64,000 bases of DNA from contig NZ_FNAN01000004.1 in the NCBI RefSeq assembly GCF_900101885.1, positions 124,001 to 188,000 of the forward strand, in the 5' to 3' direction. The position numbers and the translations under genes were made by a program. This stretch comes from Dyadobacter soli. GTDB lineage: Bacteria; Bacteroidota; Bacteroidia; Cytophagales; Spirosomataceae. Below the pieces are notes generated by a model that saw nothing but the letters and a program-made list of their open reading frames with translations, was not told the origin of the DNA and did not search any database. Positions 26,614 through 35,284 of the stretch are shown here, piece by piece; position 1 is the stretch's first letter, and each line of letters starts with the position of its first letter.

Positions 26614-27793
26614 ACTTCGCCTTACGCTCATTCCGCTGGCATTCGCCATAGCCATTTTCGCCTGCAAATCCGATGATCCGGAAACCCCGCAGGACCCCGA
26701 GCTTCCGGAAAACACCATCGATTCCAAAGACATTTTCCCGGCACTATCGTTCGATCAGCCGGTGGATCTCGTGCAGGCCCCCGGAGACAGCAGCCGGTTC
26801 TTCGTTGTTGAGCAAGGCGGTACCATTAAAGTGTTTTCCAATGCTGAAAATGTCTCTTCCAGTTCTACTTTTTTAGATATTAAGAGCAAAGTTAGAGCCG
26901 GCGGCGAGCGCGGGTTACTCGGCATCGCATTCCATCCTGATTTTAAGACGAATGGCTATTTCTTCGTCAACTATACCGCCGGCACGCCGCTGAAAACGGT
27001 GATAGCACGCTACAAAGCCACGAGCACCGCCCAGGCCGATCCCGGTAGCGAGGCCATTCTTTTTACATTCAACCAACCTTATGATAACCATAATGGCGGT
27101 TCGATGCAATTCGGGAAAGATGGCTTCCTCTACATTGCCACCGGTGACGGCGGCAGCGGCGGCGATCCGCAGAACCATGCGCAGAACCTGAAAAGCCATT
27201 TGGGCAAAATCCTGCGCGTGGATGTAAACGGAACCGCAAAAGGCAATTACAGCATTCCTTCGGATAACCCGTTTGTCGCGGGTACCACCGGCAATCTGCC
27301 CGAAATTTACGCCTATGGCCTCCGCAACCCGTGGCGCATCAGCTTTGATATGGGCGGTGATAAGCTCTTTGCCGGTGATGTCGGCCAGAATGAGCGGGAG
27401 GAAATCGATATTATCACCAAGGGCGGTAACTACGGCTGGCGTATTAAGGAAGGCGTCGATTGCTATAATCCTTCATCCAACTGTGACCGCCCTGGACTCA
27501 TCGGACCGGTGCATGATTACGACCAGGACGACGGCGACCGCTCCATTACCGGCGGCTATGTATACCGCGGCACGGCCATTCCCGCGCTCGCGGGCAAGTA
27601 CATTTATGGCGATTACGTGAGCGGCCGCATATGGGCGCTCGAACTCGATGGCGACACCCGTAAAAGCAACACGCTGGTCATGGAAGGCAAGGGCAATATT
27701 TCGTCTTTCGGGCAGGATATCAAGGGTGAAGTGTACTATTTGAACTATGGCCAGGGCAAGGTTATGAAGGTGGTTAACGGAAATTTAAATTGA
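26603..27793 (+). CDS. PQQ-dependent sugar dehydrogenase-like lipoprotein
   Basis: A six-bladed beta-propeller of the soluble glucose/sorbosone dehydrogenase family, 396 residues. A lipoprotein signal ends at Cys21 (AIAIFACKSDD). Family motifs follow: GGERGLLGIAFHPDF, YDNHNGGSMQFGKDGFLYIA, GDGGSGGDPQNHAQN, YGLRNPWRISFD, GDVGQNEREEIDII, GGNYGWR and GGYVYRG. The catalytic His is probably the one in YDNHNGG. It would oxidise a sugar outside the inner membrane if PQQ is supplied. It lies 62 bases after eboF, and a start-codon hairpin may make its translation independent. Any link to ebo is unproved. Confidence 0.88.
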   Translation: MKAILRLTLIPLAFAIAIFACKSDDPETPQDPELPENTIDSKDIFPALSFDQPVDLVQAPGDSSRFFVVEQGGTIKVFSNAENVSSSSTFLDIKSKVRAGGERGLLGIAFHPDFKTNGYFFVNYTAGTPLKTVIARYKATSTAQADPGSEAILFTFNQPYDNHNGGSMQFGKDGFLYIATGDGGSGGDPQNHAQNLKSHLGKILRVDVNGTAKGNYSIPSDNPFVAGTTGNLPEIYAYGLRNPWRISFDMGGDKLFAGDVGQNEREEIDIITKGGNYGWRIKEGVDCYNPSSNCDRPGLIGPVHDYDQDDGDRSITGGYVYRGTAIPALAGKYIYGDYVSGRIWALELDGDTRKSNTLVMEGKGNISSFGQDIKGEVYYLNYGQGKVMKVVNGNLN

Positions 27794-27819
27794 AAAATTA
27801 ACCGGTCGTCCTATCTTTG
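27790..27819 (+). promoter_or_regulatory. Bacteroidetes promoter for the carboxynorspermidine synthase gene
   Basis: TTG, 19 bases, then TATCTTTG: an exact match to the Bacteroidetes consensus TTG-N19-TAnnTTTG. The -33 element overlaps the stop codon of the preceding gene. It predicts an mRNA starting near 27826, giving a leader of about 15 bases. Confidence 0.75.
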
Positions 27820-27841
27820 CCGGAAATTTAAAACTATTAAA

Positions 27842-29053
27842 ATGTCCAAGGTTCTTATCATTGGCGCAGGCGGTGTCGGTAGTGTTGTGGCACACAAATG
27901 CGCATTGAACAGCAATGTTTTCACCGAAATAATGCTCGCCAGCCGCACCAAGGCGAAATGTGATAAAATAGCAGCCGAAATCAAGGAAATGCATGGCGTC
28001 GACATCCAGACCGCACAGGTGGATGCCGATATCGTGGCCGAAACGGTACTGCTTATCAAGCGTTTCCAGCCCAAAGTGTTGATCAATGTGGCATTGCCTT
28101 ACCAGGATCTGACGATCATGGATGCCTGCCTCGAAACCGGCGTACATTACCTCGATACCGCCAATTACGAACCAAAAGACGTTGCGAAATTCGAATATAG
28201 CTGGCAATGGGCTTACCAGGAGCGCTTCAAAGAGGCCGGTCTGATGGCCGTCCTCGGCTGCGGCTTCGACCCGGGCGCTACGCAGGTTTTCACCGCGTTC
28301 GCTGCCAAGCACCAGTTCGACGAAATGCATTACCTGGACATTATCGACTGTAACGCAGGCGATCACGGCAAAGCATTCGCAACCAACTTCAACCCCGAAA
28401 TCAACATCCGCGAGATCACCCAGCCGGGCCGCTATTGGGAAAACGGCGAATGGGTCGAGATCCCCGCGATGTCCATCCATAAGCCGATCGATTACCCGGG
28501 CATTGGTCCGAAAGAAAGCTACGTGCTATACCACGAAGAGCTCGAATCATTGGTTAAAAACTTCCCTACCCTGAAACGCGCCCGTTTCTGGATGACGTTC
28601 GGCCAGGCTTACATTACGCATTTGAATGTGCTGGAAAACGTAGGTATGACGAGCATCAAGCCGATCAAATTCAATGGCATCGATATCGTTCCTTTGGAAT
28701 TCCTGAAAGCGGTACTGCCCGCTCCCGATACTTTGGGCGAGAACTACTCCGGCCAAACCTCTATCGGCTGCCAGATCAAGGGTATCAAAGACGGTGAAGA
28801 GAAAACCTACTACGTTTGGAACAACTGCGACCACGCCGAATGCTACCGCGAAGTACGTGCACAGGCGGTGAGCTACACGACGGGCGTTCCTGCCATGATC
28901 GGAGCAATGCTCATGCTGACAAACGACGAATGGATGAAGCCGGGCGTTTACAATGTAGAAGAGCTAAATCCCGATCCTTTCATGGACCTGCTGAACATTC
29001 ACGGCTTGCCGTGGCACGAAGCAGTGAACATAGAGCTTCCACACGAATACTAA
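27842..29053 (+). CDS. Carboxynorspermidine synthase (saccharopine dehydrogenase family)
   Basis: A 403-residue reductase of the saccharopine dehydrogenase family. The N-terminal Rossmann motif reads VLIIGAGGVGSVVAHKCA, then LASRTKAKCDKIAAEI and GVHYLDTANYEP. The mid-region VLGCGFDPGATQVF and the C-terminal YYVWNNCDHAECYREV match carboxynorspermidine dehydrogenases, which condense aspartate semialdehyde with a diamine in the alternative spermidine route. The decarboxylase partner (nspC) is not in this window. It has its own strong promoter and a terminator after the stop, so it is monocistronic. Confidence 0.85.
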   Translation: MSKVLIIGAGGVGSVVAHKCALNSNVFTEIMLASRTKAKCDKIAAEIKEMHGVDIQTAQVDADIVAETVLLIKRFQPKVLINVALPYQDLTIMDACLETGVHYLDTANYEPKDVAKFEYSWQWAYQERFKEAGLMAVLGCGFDPGATQVFTAFAAKHQFDEMHYLDIIDCNAGDHGKAFATNFNPEINIREITQPGRYWENGEWVEIPAMSIHKPIDYPGIGPKESYVLYHEELESLVKNFPTLKRARFWMTFGQAYITHLNVLENVGMTSIKPIKFNGIDIVPLEFLKAVLPAPDTLGENYSGQTSIGCQIKGIKDGEEKTYYVWNNCDHAECYREVRAQAVSYTTGVPAMIGAMLMLTNDEWMKPGVYNVEELNPDPFMDLLNIHGLPWHEAVNIELPHEY

Positions 29054-29060
29054 TCAATGC

Positions 29061-29088
29061 AAAGAGGCGGTTTGAAAACCGCCTCTTT
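29061..29088. terminator. Bidirectional terminator between convergent genes
   Basis: A 12-bp stem AAAGAGGCGGTT/AACCGCCTCTTT with a 4-base loop and T-rich sequence on the plus side. It sits 8 bases after the carboxynorspermidine synthase stop and just beyond the end of folB. Confidence 0.85.
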
Positions 29089-29090
29089 TG

Positions 29091-29441
29091 TTATCCTTCC
29101 ATCGTAATCACCGCCCGGGTGCAGACCCCTCCTATCGGCGGATTGAACTTCGAAACTTTCACAGTCACTTTCTCCACCGTCGGGTAATGCTCCCGTATTT
29201 TTTCAATTACATTAAAACCAATGTGCTCCAAAAGCTTGGCCGGTTCTTTCATAACCTTGGCCGTGAGCTGGTAAATGGTTTCGTAATTGACGGTCTCGCT
29301 CAGCTTGTCGTGCTGGGCTGCGCGGAAAAAGTCCGTGGTAATGGTAATGTCCAGGGCGTATTTGTTACCGATGCGTTGCTCTTCGGGGTAATAGCCGTGG
29401 TATGCAAAAAATTCGAGTCCTTCGAGACTGATCGTTCCCAA
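29091..29441 (-). CDS. folB: Dihydroneopterin aldolase
   Basis: Converts 7,8-dihydroneopterin to 6-hydroxymethyl-dihydropterin plus glycolaldehyde in folate synthesis. The 116-residue chain shows the family pattern: ISLEGLEFFAYHGYYPEEQR near the start, SETVNYETIY with the pterin-site Glu, LLEHIGFNVIEKI, and the C-terminal VKVSKFNPPIGGVC in the place of the catalytic Lys-Pro segment. Length is normal. The gene lies 9 bases after the DivIVA-domain gene stop on the same strand, so the two share a transcript. Confidence 0.92.
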   Translation of the reverse strand: MGTISLEGLEFFAYHGYYPEEQRIGNKYALDITITTDFFRAAQHDKLSETVNYETIYQLTAKVMKEPAKLLEHIGFNVIEKIREHYPTVEKVTVKVSKFNPPIGGVCTRAVITMEG

Positions 29442-29450
29442 TGGTGGTAA

Positions 29451-30503
29451 TTAGATTTGGTCAAAAAATGAACCGCCGCCCGATTTCTTCGGTTGGCTGC
29501 TTTCTCTCGGCCGGTTGATACCCGCCGAAGAATCCCTGGCCTTCTCTGCCACCTTATGCATTTCCGCCAGCACTTCCTCGGCCTCTTCCGCGGCAGTTTT
29601 AGGCGTTTGTCTTGGTCTGTTATAGGCAACCGGCTCTTCGCGAACGGGTTCCGGCTCGGGCGCTGGTGCCGGCTCAGGTTCCGGAACATGCGTAGCGAAC
29701 GGCGCAACAGCCGGGATTTCTTCTTCCGCCTCCGGCTCAGGCTCACCGGGCAGCTCGGGATCGACTTCGAATACCGGTTCCGCTTCTGGCTCTTGCTCCG
29801 GTTCGTTTGCCACCTCGAATACCACTTCCGGCTTATCGTCCTGTAAAATCACTTGTGCCTCAGGCTCATCGGCAGGCTCCTCGATTTCGATTTTCACCGG
29901 CTGCTGGAATGTGATCTTCTTCGGAATCTCGATCTCGGCAACGTGCTTTTTAATGTCCTCCATTTTGTTGAGGACCGATTCTTTATCGTATTTCTGCTCG
30001 AAACGTTCTACGGTTTCCAGCGCGCTATTGGCCAGTGAACTAAGCTGTACAATGAGGTTGTCGCGGAAGTTCTCGATGGCACGGAAATCGCGTTCCTGAA
30101 ACTTTACTTCCTGTGCAAAATCCTCCTTGAATTTGGCCAGACGATCTTCCGTTTGCCTGATGATCTGGCTTGTACGCTGTTCTGCTTCCGTCACCAGCTC
30201 GTTCGCCGTCACGCGCGATTCTTCGATCCTTTTTTCCGCGTTTTCGTTGGCTTCTTTCTCGATTAACTTACTGGTATCCTCGGCTGCTTTTAAGGTTCTG
30301 AATAAGGTTGATTCGATATCTTTCAACTTCGCCAATTCCTTCTCCGCGTATTCCAGCTGCATCTTAAGCAAGTTGTTTTCGCTTGAATACCGCTCCCATT
30401 CCTGAGACAAAGAGTTCAGGAAAGCATCGACTTCGTCCGGGTCATAACCTCTGAAAATCTTTTCAAAAGTGTGCTTGCGTATCTCAATAGCGGATATTTT
30501 CAT
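29451..30503 (-). CDS. DivIVA domain-containing coiled-coil protein
   Basis: The N-terminal 45 residues (IRKHTFEKIFRGYDPDEVDA) match the DivIVA/GpsB membrane-curvature domain. A coiled coil of about 150 residues follows, then a long Pro/Glu-rich linker (residues about 205-290) and a basic tail ending GGGSFFDQI. In Gram-positive bacteria DivIVA marks poles and division sites; the role in Bacteroidetes is not established. The Glu-Pro linker is of low complexity and may vary in length between strains. The gene is co-directional with folB, which begins 10 bases after its stop. Confidence 0.85.
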   Translation of the reverse strand: MKISAIEIRKHTFEKIFRGYDPDEVDAFLNSLSQEWERYSSENNLLKMQLEYAEKELAKLKDIESTLFRTLKAAEDTSKLIEKEANENAEKRIEESRVTANELVTEAEQRTSQIIRQTEDRLAKFKEDFAQEVKFQERDFRAIENFRDNLIVQLSSLANSALETVERFEQKYDKESVLNKMEDIKKHVAEIEIPKKITFQQPVKIEIEEPADEPEAQVILQDDKPEVVFEVANEPEQEPEAEPVFEVDPELPGEPEPEAEEEIPAVAPFATHVPEPEPAPAPEPEPVREEPVAYNRPRQTPKTAAEEAEEVLAEMHKVAEKARDSSAGINRPRESSQPKKSGGGSFFDQI

Positions 30504-30610
30504 GATGCATTCTTTGCTTTGATGCCTGAGTAAAAACGGTCGTGTAAGTTAAAGATATATGATTCATTTTTCAAAGTATTTACCAACATTACCATATTAT
30601 AAGTATTGGC

Positions 30611-31510
30611 TTATAATACCTCCCAAACGGATATCATGCGGTCGTCGCTGCACGAAATCAGCTGGTTCTCAAAGCCCGTCCAGAGCAGCTTGTTCACAGA
30701 CGTTCCATGCCCCGCATGACGTGCCCGGTCGATAATTTTTTTAAGCTTGAATGTGGCTGCATCCCACAGTTTTATGGACTTATCCATACTGCAAGTTGCG
30801 AAGAGGGAGCGATCGGGACTGAATGTAATGTCGTTGATCGCGTACATGTGCGCGGGGATGTCGGAGACGATGCCGTATGCATCATTGACGTCCCATATTT
30901 TCAGGTGCGCGTCCCGGCCGGTGGTGAACAGGTATTTACCGTCCGGTGAATACTTAACGGAAAAAACCGAGTTAGTATGCGCCTGGATGGTCTTTTTTAA
31001 TTTAAAACCGTCGAGATCGAAGATATGGACGTTGCAATCGCTGTCGCCGGTGGCGAATTCGTTGGTCTCCAGATTCACCGCAATGCTGCGAATGCTCTTG
31101 CCCGCTATTTTTATATGTTTCTGAATGGAAAATGACGGAATGTCCATCACTACCACCACGCCGTCGCCTACCGCAACGAGCGCTTTGTCGCCTGCGAAAC
31201 GGATGTCGAATATGGCTGCATTCGTAATTTTGGAGGTTTTTTCAATTGTATTTTCCTGCGTATTCAAAACCTGAATGCCCTCGAAGTTCTGTCCTATCCA
31301 GACCGAATCGCTGCTTTCATGCAATGCAAGCGCATACACGGAGGTACCGGCGCGCGCGACGAGTTTTCCCAGATCGGGCTTTTGAAGGTCCCATTGGATT
31401 ACAAAGCCATCGGCGCCCGCAGAATAAAAGCCGCGGCCTGTTGCATCAGAAATAATTGTATAAACACTGTCCCTATGACCGGAAAAAGTATCTACTTTGC
31501 GAATATTCAT
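30611..31510 (-). CDS. WD40 repeat protein
   Basis: A 299-residue seven-bladed WD40 propeller with no enzyme domain and no signal peptide. Repeats end in motifs such as FVIQWDL, HLKIWDV, SIKLWDA and MISVWEV, and begin with GH or AH dipeptides (SGHRDSVYTI, QAHTNSVFSV). Such proteins are scaffolds for protein contacts. The gene is divergent from the phosphopantetheinyl transferase gene, with start codons about 30 bases apart, so their promoters overlap each other's first codons. The partner is unknown. Confidence 0.88.
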   Translation of the reverse strand: MNIRKVDTFSGHRDSVYTIISDATGRGFYSAGADGFVIQWDLQKPDLGKLVARAGTSVYALALHESSDSVWIGQNFEGIQVLNTQENTIEKTSKITNAAIFDIRFAGDKALVAVGDGVVVVMDIPSFSIQKHIKIAGKSIRSIAVNLETNEFATGDSDCNVHIFDLDGFKLKKTIQAHTNSVFSVKYSPDGKYLFTTGRDAHLKIWDVNDAYGIVSDIPAHMYAINDITFSPDRSLFATCSMDKSIKLWDAATFKLKKIIDRARHAGHGTSVNKLLWTGFENQLISCSDDRMISVWEVL

Positions 31511-31524
31511 TCTTTATATTTTTG
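31496..31524 (+). promoter_or_regulatory. Probable promoter of the phosphopantetheinyl transferase gene
   Basis: TTTG, 17 bases, then TATTTTTG matches the Bacteroidetes promoter form. It overlaps the first codons of the divergent WD40 gene and lies 18 bases before the chosen ATG. Confidence 0.55.
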
Positions 31525-31541
31525 TAGCAAACAGTATTACC

Positions 31542-32171
31542 ATGCCCCTCGTTCATTCCGAAAAGATCGAAGATAGCAGCACATTACTGCTCTGGAAACT
31601 GACGGAAACCGAAGCGGAACTTCAATATGCTCTGGGTAACGGCTTTAACCAGCAGGAACTCGACCGGATTTCCCACCCGCAAAAAAAGCGGGAATGGCTC
31701 GCCAGCCGGATGCTGATCAAAACGCTGGCCGAACAATTCCGCATTAATTACGTGGGCATTCACAAGGACGAGCACGGCAAGGCTTTCCTGATCGACAACG
31801 ATTCGCACATTTCCATCACCCACACCGCCGAGTTTGTAGCCGTAGCCATTAATCCTACCGCCGCCGTAGGCATCGATATGGAAAAGACCGATCCGAAATT
31901 GCAGCGGACTTCAAAAAAATACCTTTCCCCTCCCGAGTACGATCACGCACAGGACGAAATGGACCGCCTTTGCATGTACTGGTGCGCGAAAGAAGCATTA
32001 TATAAGTTGTACGGAAAGAAAAAGATCAGTTTCAGGGACTCGATTTTTATCAGCCCATTCGAAAATCCTGACATCATCCTCAGGGGAACGCTTACCGACG
32101 AAGACCTCGTCGTCCCTTCCAACATCCACGTCCGCTGGTTCGACGGCCATTGCCTGGCCATCGCGCTCTGA
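31542..32171 (+). CDS. 4'-phosphopantetheinyl transferase superfamily protein
   Basis: Transfers the phosphopantetheine arm of CoA to carrier proteins. The Sfp-like pattern is visible: an N-terminal half with ISITHTAEFVAVAI, then VGIDMEKTDPK (metal-binding Asp and Glu) and YWCAKEALYKLYGKK (the W-x-x-KEA motif). At 209 residues it is a medium-length, two-subdomain Sfp-type enzyme rather than a short AcpS. I start at the ATG giving MPLVHSEK; an upstream ATG would overlap the WD40 gene start and precede the promoter. No carrier protein or synthase gene is adjacent. Confidence 0.87.
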   Translation: MPLVHSEKIEDSSTLLLWKLTETEAELQYALGNGFNQQELDRISHPQKKREWLASRMLIKTLAEQFRINYVGIHKDEHGKAFLIDNDSHISITHTAEFVAVAINPTAAVGIDMEKTDPKLQRTSKKYLSPPEYDHAQDEMDRLCMYWCAKEALYKLYGKKKISFRDSIFISPFENPDIILRGTLTDEDLVVPSNIHVRWFDGHCLAIAL

Positions 32172-33020
32172 TCAGCCTTCGGGCAGCTCGTCGAGCGTCG
32201 ATTTCAATATTTTCTCGATTTCCCGGATTTTGTCCTGCTCGCTCGTTTTTTCGTAAGACAATATAAGGTTACGCAATACCCGCTGCACAATTTCGAGGTT
32301 CGTACAGGGCTGGTAGAATATGTCTTTGGATTTGATATTCAGCTGCGCGATGTAGTGATCGATATCCGTTTTGGAAAAGATAATCCCGCGGTTGAAAACA
32401 TTGATATAGAACTGCGTTTTGTCGCTTTTATAAGTCAATACAAAAAGATTAGGCAAATTCACGCCGTAAACCGGCATGCCCAGTTTTCTTGCTATCAATA
32501 AATAAATCACGCACAATGTGATCGGGTTACCGCGCCGGCTTTCGAGCACGGAATTGATCATCGAGTTCGTGGGGGAATGGAAGTTCTTGGTATTCGCCGC
32601 GAAATTCATCACTCCGAAGAAAATGCTATTGATCCGCTTCACCTGGTCCACCGCGTTCATCTCTTCCTGGAACTGGATCCAGATGTCGTAGTAAAGCTGT
32701 TCGATGGTAGTTTTCAACTTTTCCATCGACAAATCGGGATAATGGTAAGTAGCGATGATCCACATGCCTTCGAGCAGGTCGAGCCCGCCGCCGTTTTTCC
32801 ACGCTTGTAACCGTTCGATCATAATGCTGAGCTGCAATTCGTGGATCAGCTCCTCGATTTTACGCTGCACGATCGGGTTAAAACTATCTTCCCATTCGGT
32901 CTCCAGAAAAGGTATCACTGTTCCTCCCAACGACAATATCTTCCCTTCAACATGCTGACTCACTTCATGATCTTCATCATCAAGCAAGGATATCAGTGCC
33001 TTGATTTCTTTCTGGTTCAT
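32172..33020 (-). CDS. Transglutaminase-like (SirB1/core2 family) protein
   Basis: A 282-residue cytoplasmic protein of the Transglut_core2 family, which includes SirB1/YchA-like proteins. Hallmarks are NSMINSVLESRRGNPITLCV, followed by YLLIARKLGMPVYGVNLPNLF. The Cys in PITLCVIY is at the position of the transglutaminase nucleophile. The N-terminal part (residues 1-100) is helical and HEAT-like (LISLLDDEDHEVSQH). The precise function is unknown. I chose the ATG giving MNQKEIK over one three codons upstream. It is convergent with the phosphopantetheinyl transferase gene; their ends abut. Confidence 0.82.
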   Translation of the reverse strand: MNQKEIKALISLLDDEDHEVSQHVEGKILSLGGTVIPFLETEWEDSFNPIVQRKIEELIHELQLSIMIERLQAWKNGGGLDLLEGMWIIATYHYPDLSMEKLKTTIEQLYYDIWIQFQEEMNAVDQVKRINSIFFGVMNFAANTKNFHSPTNSMINSVLESRRGNPITLCVIYLLIARKLGMPVYGVNLPNLFVLTYKSDKTQFYINVFNRGIIFSKTDIDHYIAQLNIKSKDIFYQPCTNLEIVQRVLRNLILSYEKTSEQDKIREIEKILKSTLDELPEG

Positions 33021-33091
33021 TTTCCTCAAATCTGCGTTTTACAACCAACGGATAAATAAAAACATTTTTTTTTAATGGACGTCAAATTTTC

Positions 33092-33099
33092 TACTTTTG
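33092..33099 (+). promoter_or_regulatory. Probable -7 promoter box upstream of galE
   Basis: TACTTTTG matches the Bacteroidetes -7 element TAnnTTTG. The upstream region at the -33 distance is only a T-run, so the match is partial. A leader of about 70 bases would result. Confidence 0.4.
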
Positions 33100-33177
33100 C
33101 CCGGAAAAAAAGCGGTTTACAAACCGTTTTGAAGACCATCTATACCACCATATTCTCTTAAAAAACGCACATAACGC

Positions 33178-34197
33178 ATGAAAATTCTCGTTACCGGAGG
33201 GGCCGGTTTTATCGGTTCCCATACCGTTGTAGAGTTGCACAATGCAGGGTTCGAACCGGTCATTATCGACAACCTGTACAACTCCAATCTCAACGTTTTA
33301 GAAGGAATCAAAAAGATCACCGGCAAGGAGTTTCCGTTCTACGAAATCGACTGCAATGATGCCGACAAGGTAAGGGCCTTGTTTGAAAAAGAAAAGTTCG
33401 ACGGCGTAATCCACTTCGCCGCATACAAGGCTGTGGGTGAGTCGGTTGAAAAACCTTTGAACTACTACGAAAACAACCTCATTTCCTTGCTGGTGCTGCT
33501 TCGCGCGGCACAGGAATTCAATGTCGATAAGTTCGTATTCTCCTCCTCGTGTACGGTATACGGCCAGCCCGAAAAGCTGCCGGTAACCGAAAGCACGCCG
33601 CGCCTGCCGGCCAACTCGCCGTACGGCAACACCAAGGCGATCGCCGAGGACATTATCCGCGACCATGTGCATTCAAAGCCGGGCATCAAGGCAATTTCAT
33701 TAAGATATTTCAACCCGATCGGCGCACACGAAACGTCGCTCATCGGCGAGCTGCCGAATGGTGTTCCGAGCAACCTGGTACCATTCATTACGCAAACCGC
33801 TGCGGGCCTGCGCAAGTCGCTTACCGTGTTCGGTGACGACTACAACACGCCCGACGGCACCTGTATCCGCGACTTCATCCACGTGGTAGACCTCGCAAAG
33901 GCGCACGTGAAGGCGCTCGACCTGCTCGAATCGCAGACGGATACTAACTATTATGATGTATTTAATGTAGGAACGGGCGAAGGTTATACCGTTTTGCAAT
34001 TGATTAATACTTTTGAGGAAGTAAACGGCGTGAAACTCAACTATACCATCGGGCCACGCCGCGAAGGGGACGTAGAGCAGATTTACGCGCAGTCCGACAA
34101 AGTAAATAATGTAATGAAATGGCATGCCGAGAAAACCATGGCGGACGCATTGCGCGACGCGTGGAACTGGCAATTAAAACTTCAAGCTCAAAAATGA
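33178..34197 (+). CDS. galE: UDP-glucose 4-epimerase
   Basis: Interconverts UDP-glucose and UDP-galactose. This extended short-chain dehydrogenase of 339 residues has the NAD motif [12 protein letters not shown], the Ser region FSSSCTVYGQPE, the catalytic pair in YGNTK (Tyr-x-x-x-Lys), and the GalE-typical RYFNPIGAHETSLIGE and DGTCIRDFIHVVDLA. The gene is first in a run galE-rfbB-rfbA for nucleotide sugars used in surface polysaccharide. Its stop overlaps the rfbB start by 4 bases. Confidence 0.94.
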   Translation: MKILVTGGAGFIGSHTVVELHNAGFEPVIIDNLYNSNLNVLEGIKKITGKEFPFYEIDCNDADKVRALFEKEKFDGVIHFAAYKAVGESVEKPLNYYENNLISLLVLLRAAQEFNVDKFVFSSSCTVYGQPEKLPVTESTPRLPANSPYGNTKAIAEDIIRDHVHSKPGIKAISLRYFNPIGAHETSLIGELPNGVPSNLVPFITQTAAGLRKSLTVFGDDYNTPDGTCIRDFIHVVDLAKAHVKALDLLESQTDTNYYDVFNVGTGEGYTVLQLINTFEEVNGVKLNYTIGPRREGDVEQIYAQSDKVNNVMKWHAEKTMADALRDAWNWQLKLQAQK

Positions 34198-35249
34198 AAA
34201 AAATCTTGATTACGGGAGGAGCGGGTTTCATCGGCTCACATGTGGTTCGCCGGTTTGTCAACTTTCACCCGGAATATCATATATATAACCTCGACGCGCT
34301 TACGTACGCCGGTAACCTCGAAAACCTGCGCGACATTGAAAATGCGCCGAACTATACATTCGTCAAAGGCGATATCGTCGACGCGACGTTTATCGACAAG
34401 CTGTTCGCTGACAACGACTTTCACGGCGTGGTACACCTCGCGGCCGAAAGCCACGTGGACCGCTCGATTTCCGATCCGATGTCATTTGTGATGACGAATG
34501 TGGTGGGTACGGTAAATCTTTTGAATGCTGCTAAAAAAGCATGGAAAGACGATTTCAGCGACCGTCGTTTCTACCACGTTTCTACCGACGAGGTGTACGG
34601 TGAGCTGCACGATCCGGGCACATTCTTCCTGGAAACGACTTCATACGACCCACGCTCGCCGTATTCGGCTTCAAAAGCGTCTTCCGATCATTTTGTAAGG
34701 GCATACCATAACACTTACAAGCTGCCGGTAGTGATCTCGAACTGTTCGAACAACTACGGCCCGAACCATTTCCCCGAAAAGCTGATCCCGCTGATGATCC
34801 ACAATATCATCCAGCAAAAACCACTTCCGGTTTACGGAAAAGGTGAAAATATCCGTGACTGGTTGTTCGTGGAAGACCATGCGATCGCGATCGACGTGAT
34901 TTTCCACAAAGGCGCCAATGGTGATACATACAATATCGGCGGCCACAACGAATGGAAGAACATCGACCTCGTGCATTTGCTTTGCGAGATCATGGACCGA
35001 AAGCTTGGCCGCGGAGAAGGTGAAAGCGTGAAACTGATCACTTACGTAACCGACCGTGCCGGACATGACCTGCGTTACGCGATCGACGCCACCAAATTGT
35101 CGGAAGAACTGGACTGGAAACCTTCATTGCAATTCGCGGAAGGCCTGGAAAGAACGGTTGACTGGTACCTGACCAATCAGGACTGGCTGAACAACGTGAC
35201 TTCCGGCAACTACCAGAAATATTATGACGAAATGTACCAGGATCGTTAA
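34194..35249 (+). CDS. rfbB: dTDP-glucose 4,6-dehydratase
   Basis: Dehydrates dTDP-glucose to dTDP-4-keto-6-deoxyglucose in dTDP-rhamnose and related pathways. NAD motif [26 protein letters not shown], the catalytic [11 protein letters not shown] (Thr, Asp, Glu) and [10 protein letters not shown] are all present. The length of 351 residues is normal. I start at the ATG of the galE-overlapping ATGA, giving [12 protein letters not shown]; a longer in-frame start lies inside galE and is not credible. It is co-transcribed with galE and followed 35 bases later by rfbA. Confidence 0.95.
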   Translation: MKKILITGGAGFIGSHVVRRFVNFHPEYHIYNLDALTYAGNLENLRDIENAPNYTFVKGDIVDATFIDKLFADNDFHGVVHLAAESHVDRSISDPMSFVMTNVVGTVNLLNAAKKAWKDDFSDRRFYHVSTDEVYGELHDPGTFFLETTSYDPRSPYSASKASSDHFVRAYHNTYKLPVVISNCSNNYGPNHFPEKLIPLMIHNIIQQKPLPVYGKGENIRDWLFVEDHAIAIDVIFHKGANGDTYNIGGHNEWKNIDLVHLLCEIMDRKLGRGEGESVKLITYVTDRAGHDLRYAIDATKLSEELDWKPSLQFAEGLERTVDWYLTNQDWLNNVTSGNYQKYYDEMYQDR

Positions 35250-35284
35250 TCCGGCCATTTCCTTACTCAATTGAAACTCTATTT

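Noticed and set aside
29640..29840. Tandem DNA repeat as a mobile element in the DivIVA gene
   Set aside because: The repetition is a coding Glu/Pro-rich linker in frame, with no flanking duplications.
34119..34193. Upstream in-frame extension of rfbB inside galE
   Set aside because: It lies in the coding region of galE in another frame; the ATGA overlap gives the conserved [12 protein letters not shown] start.
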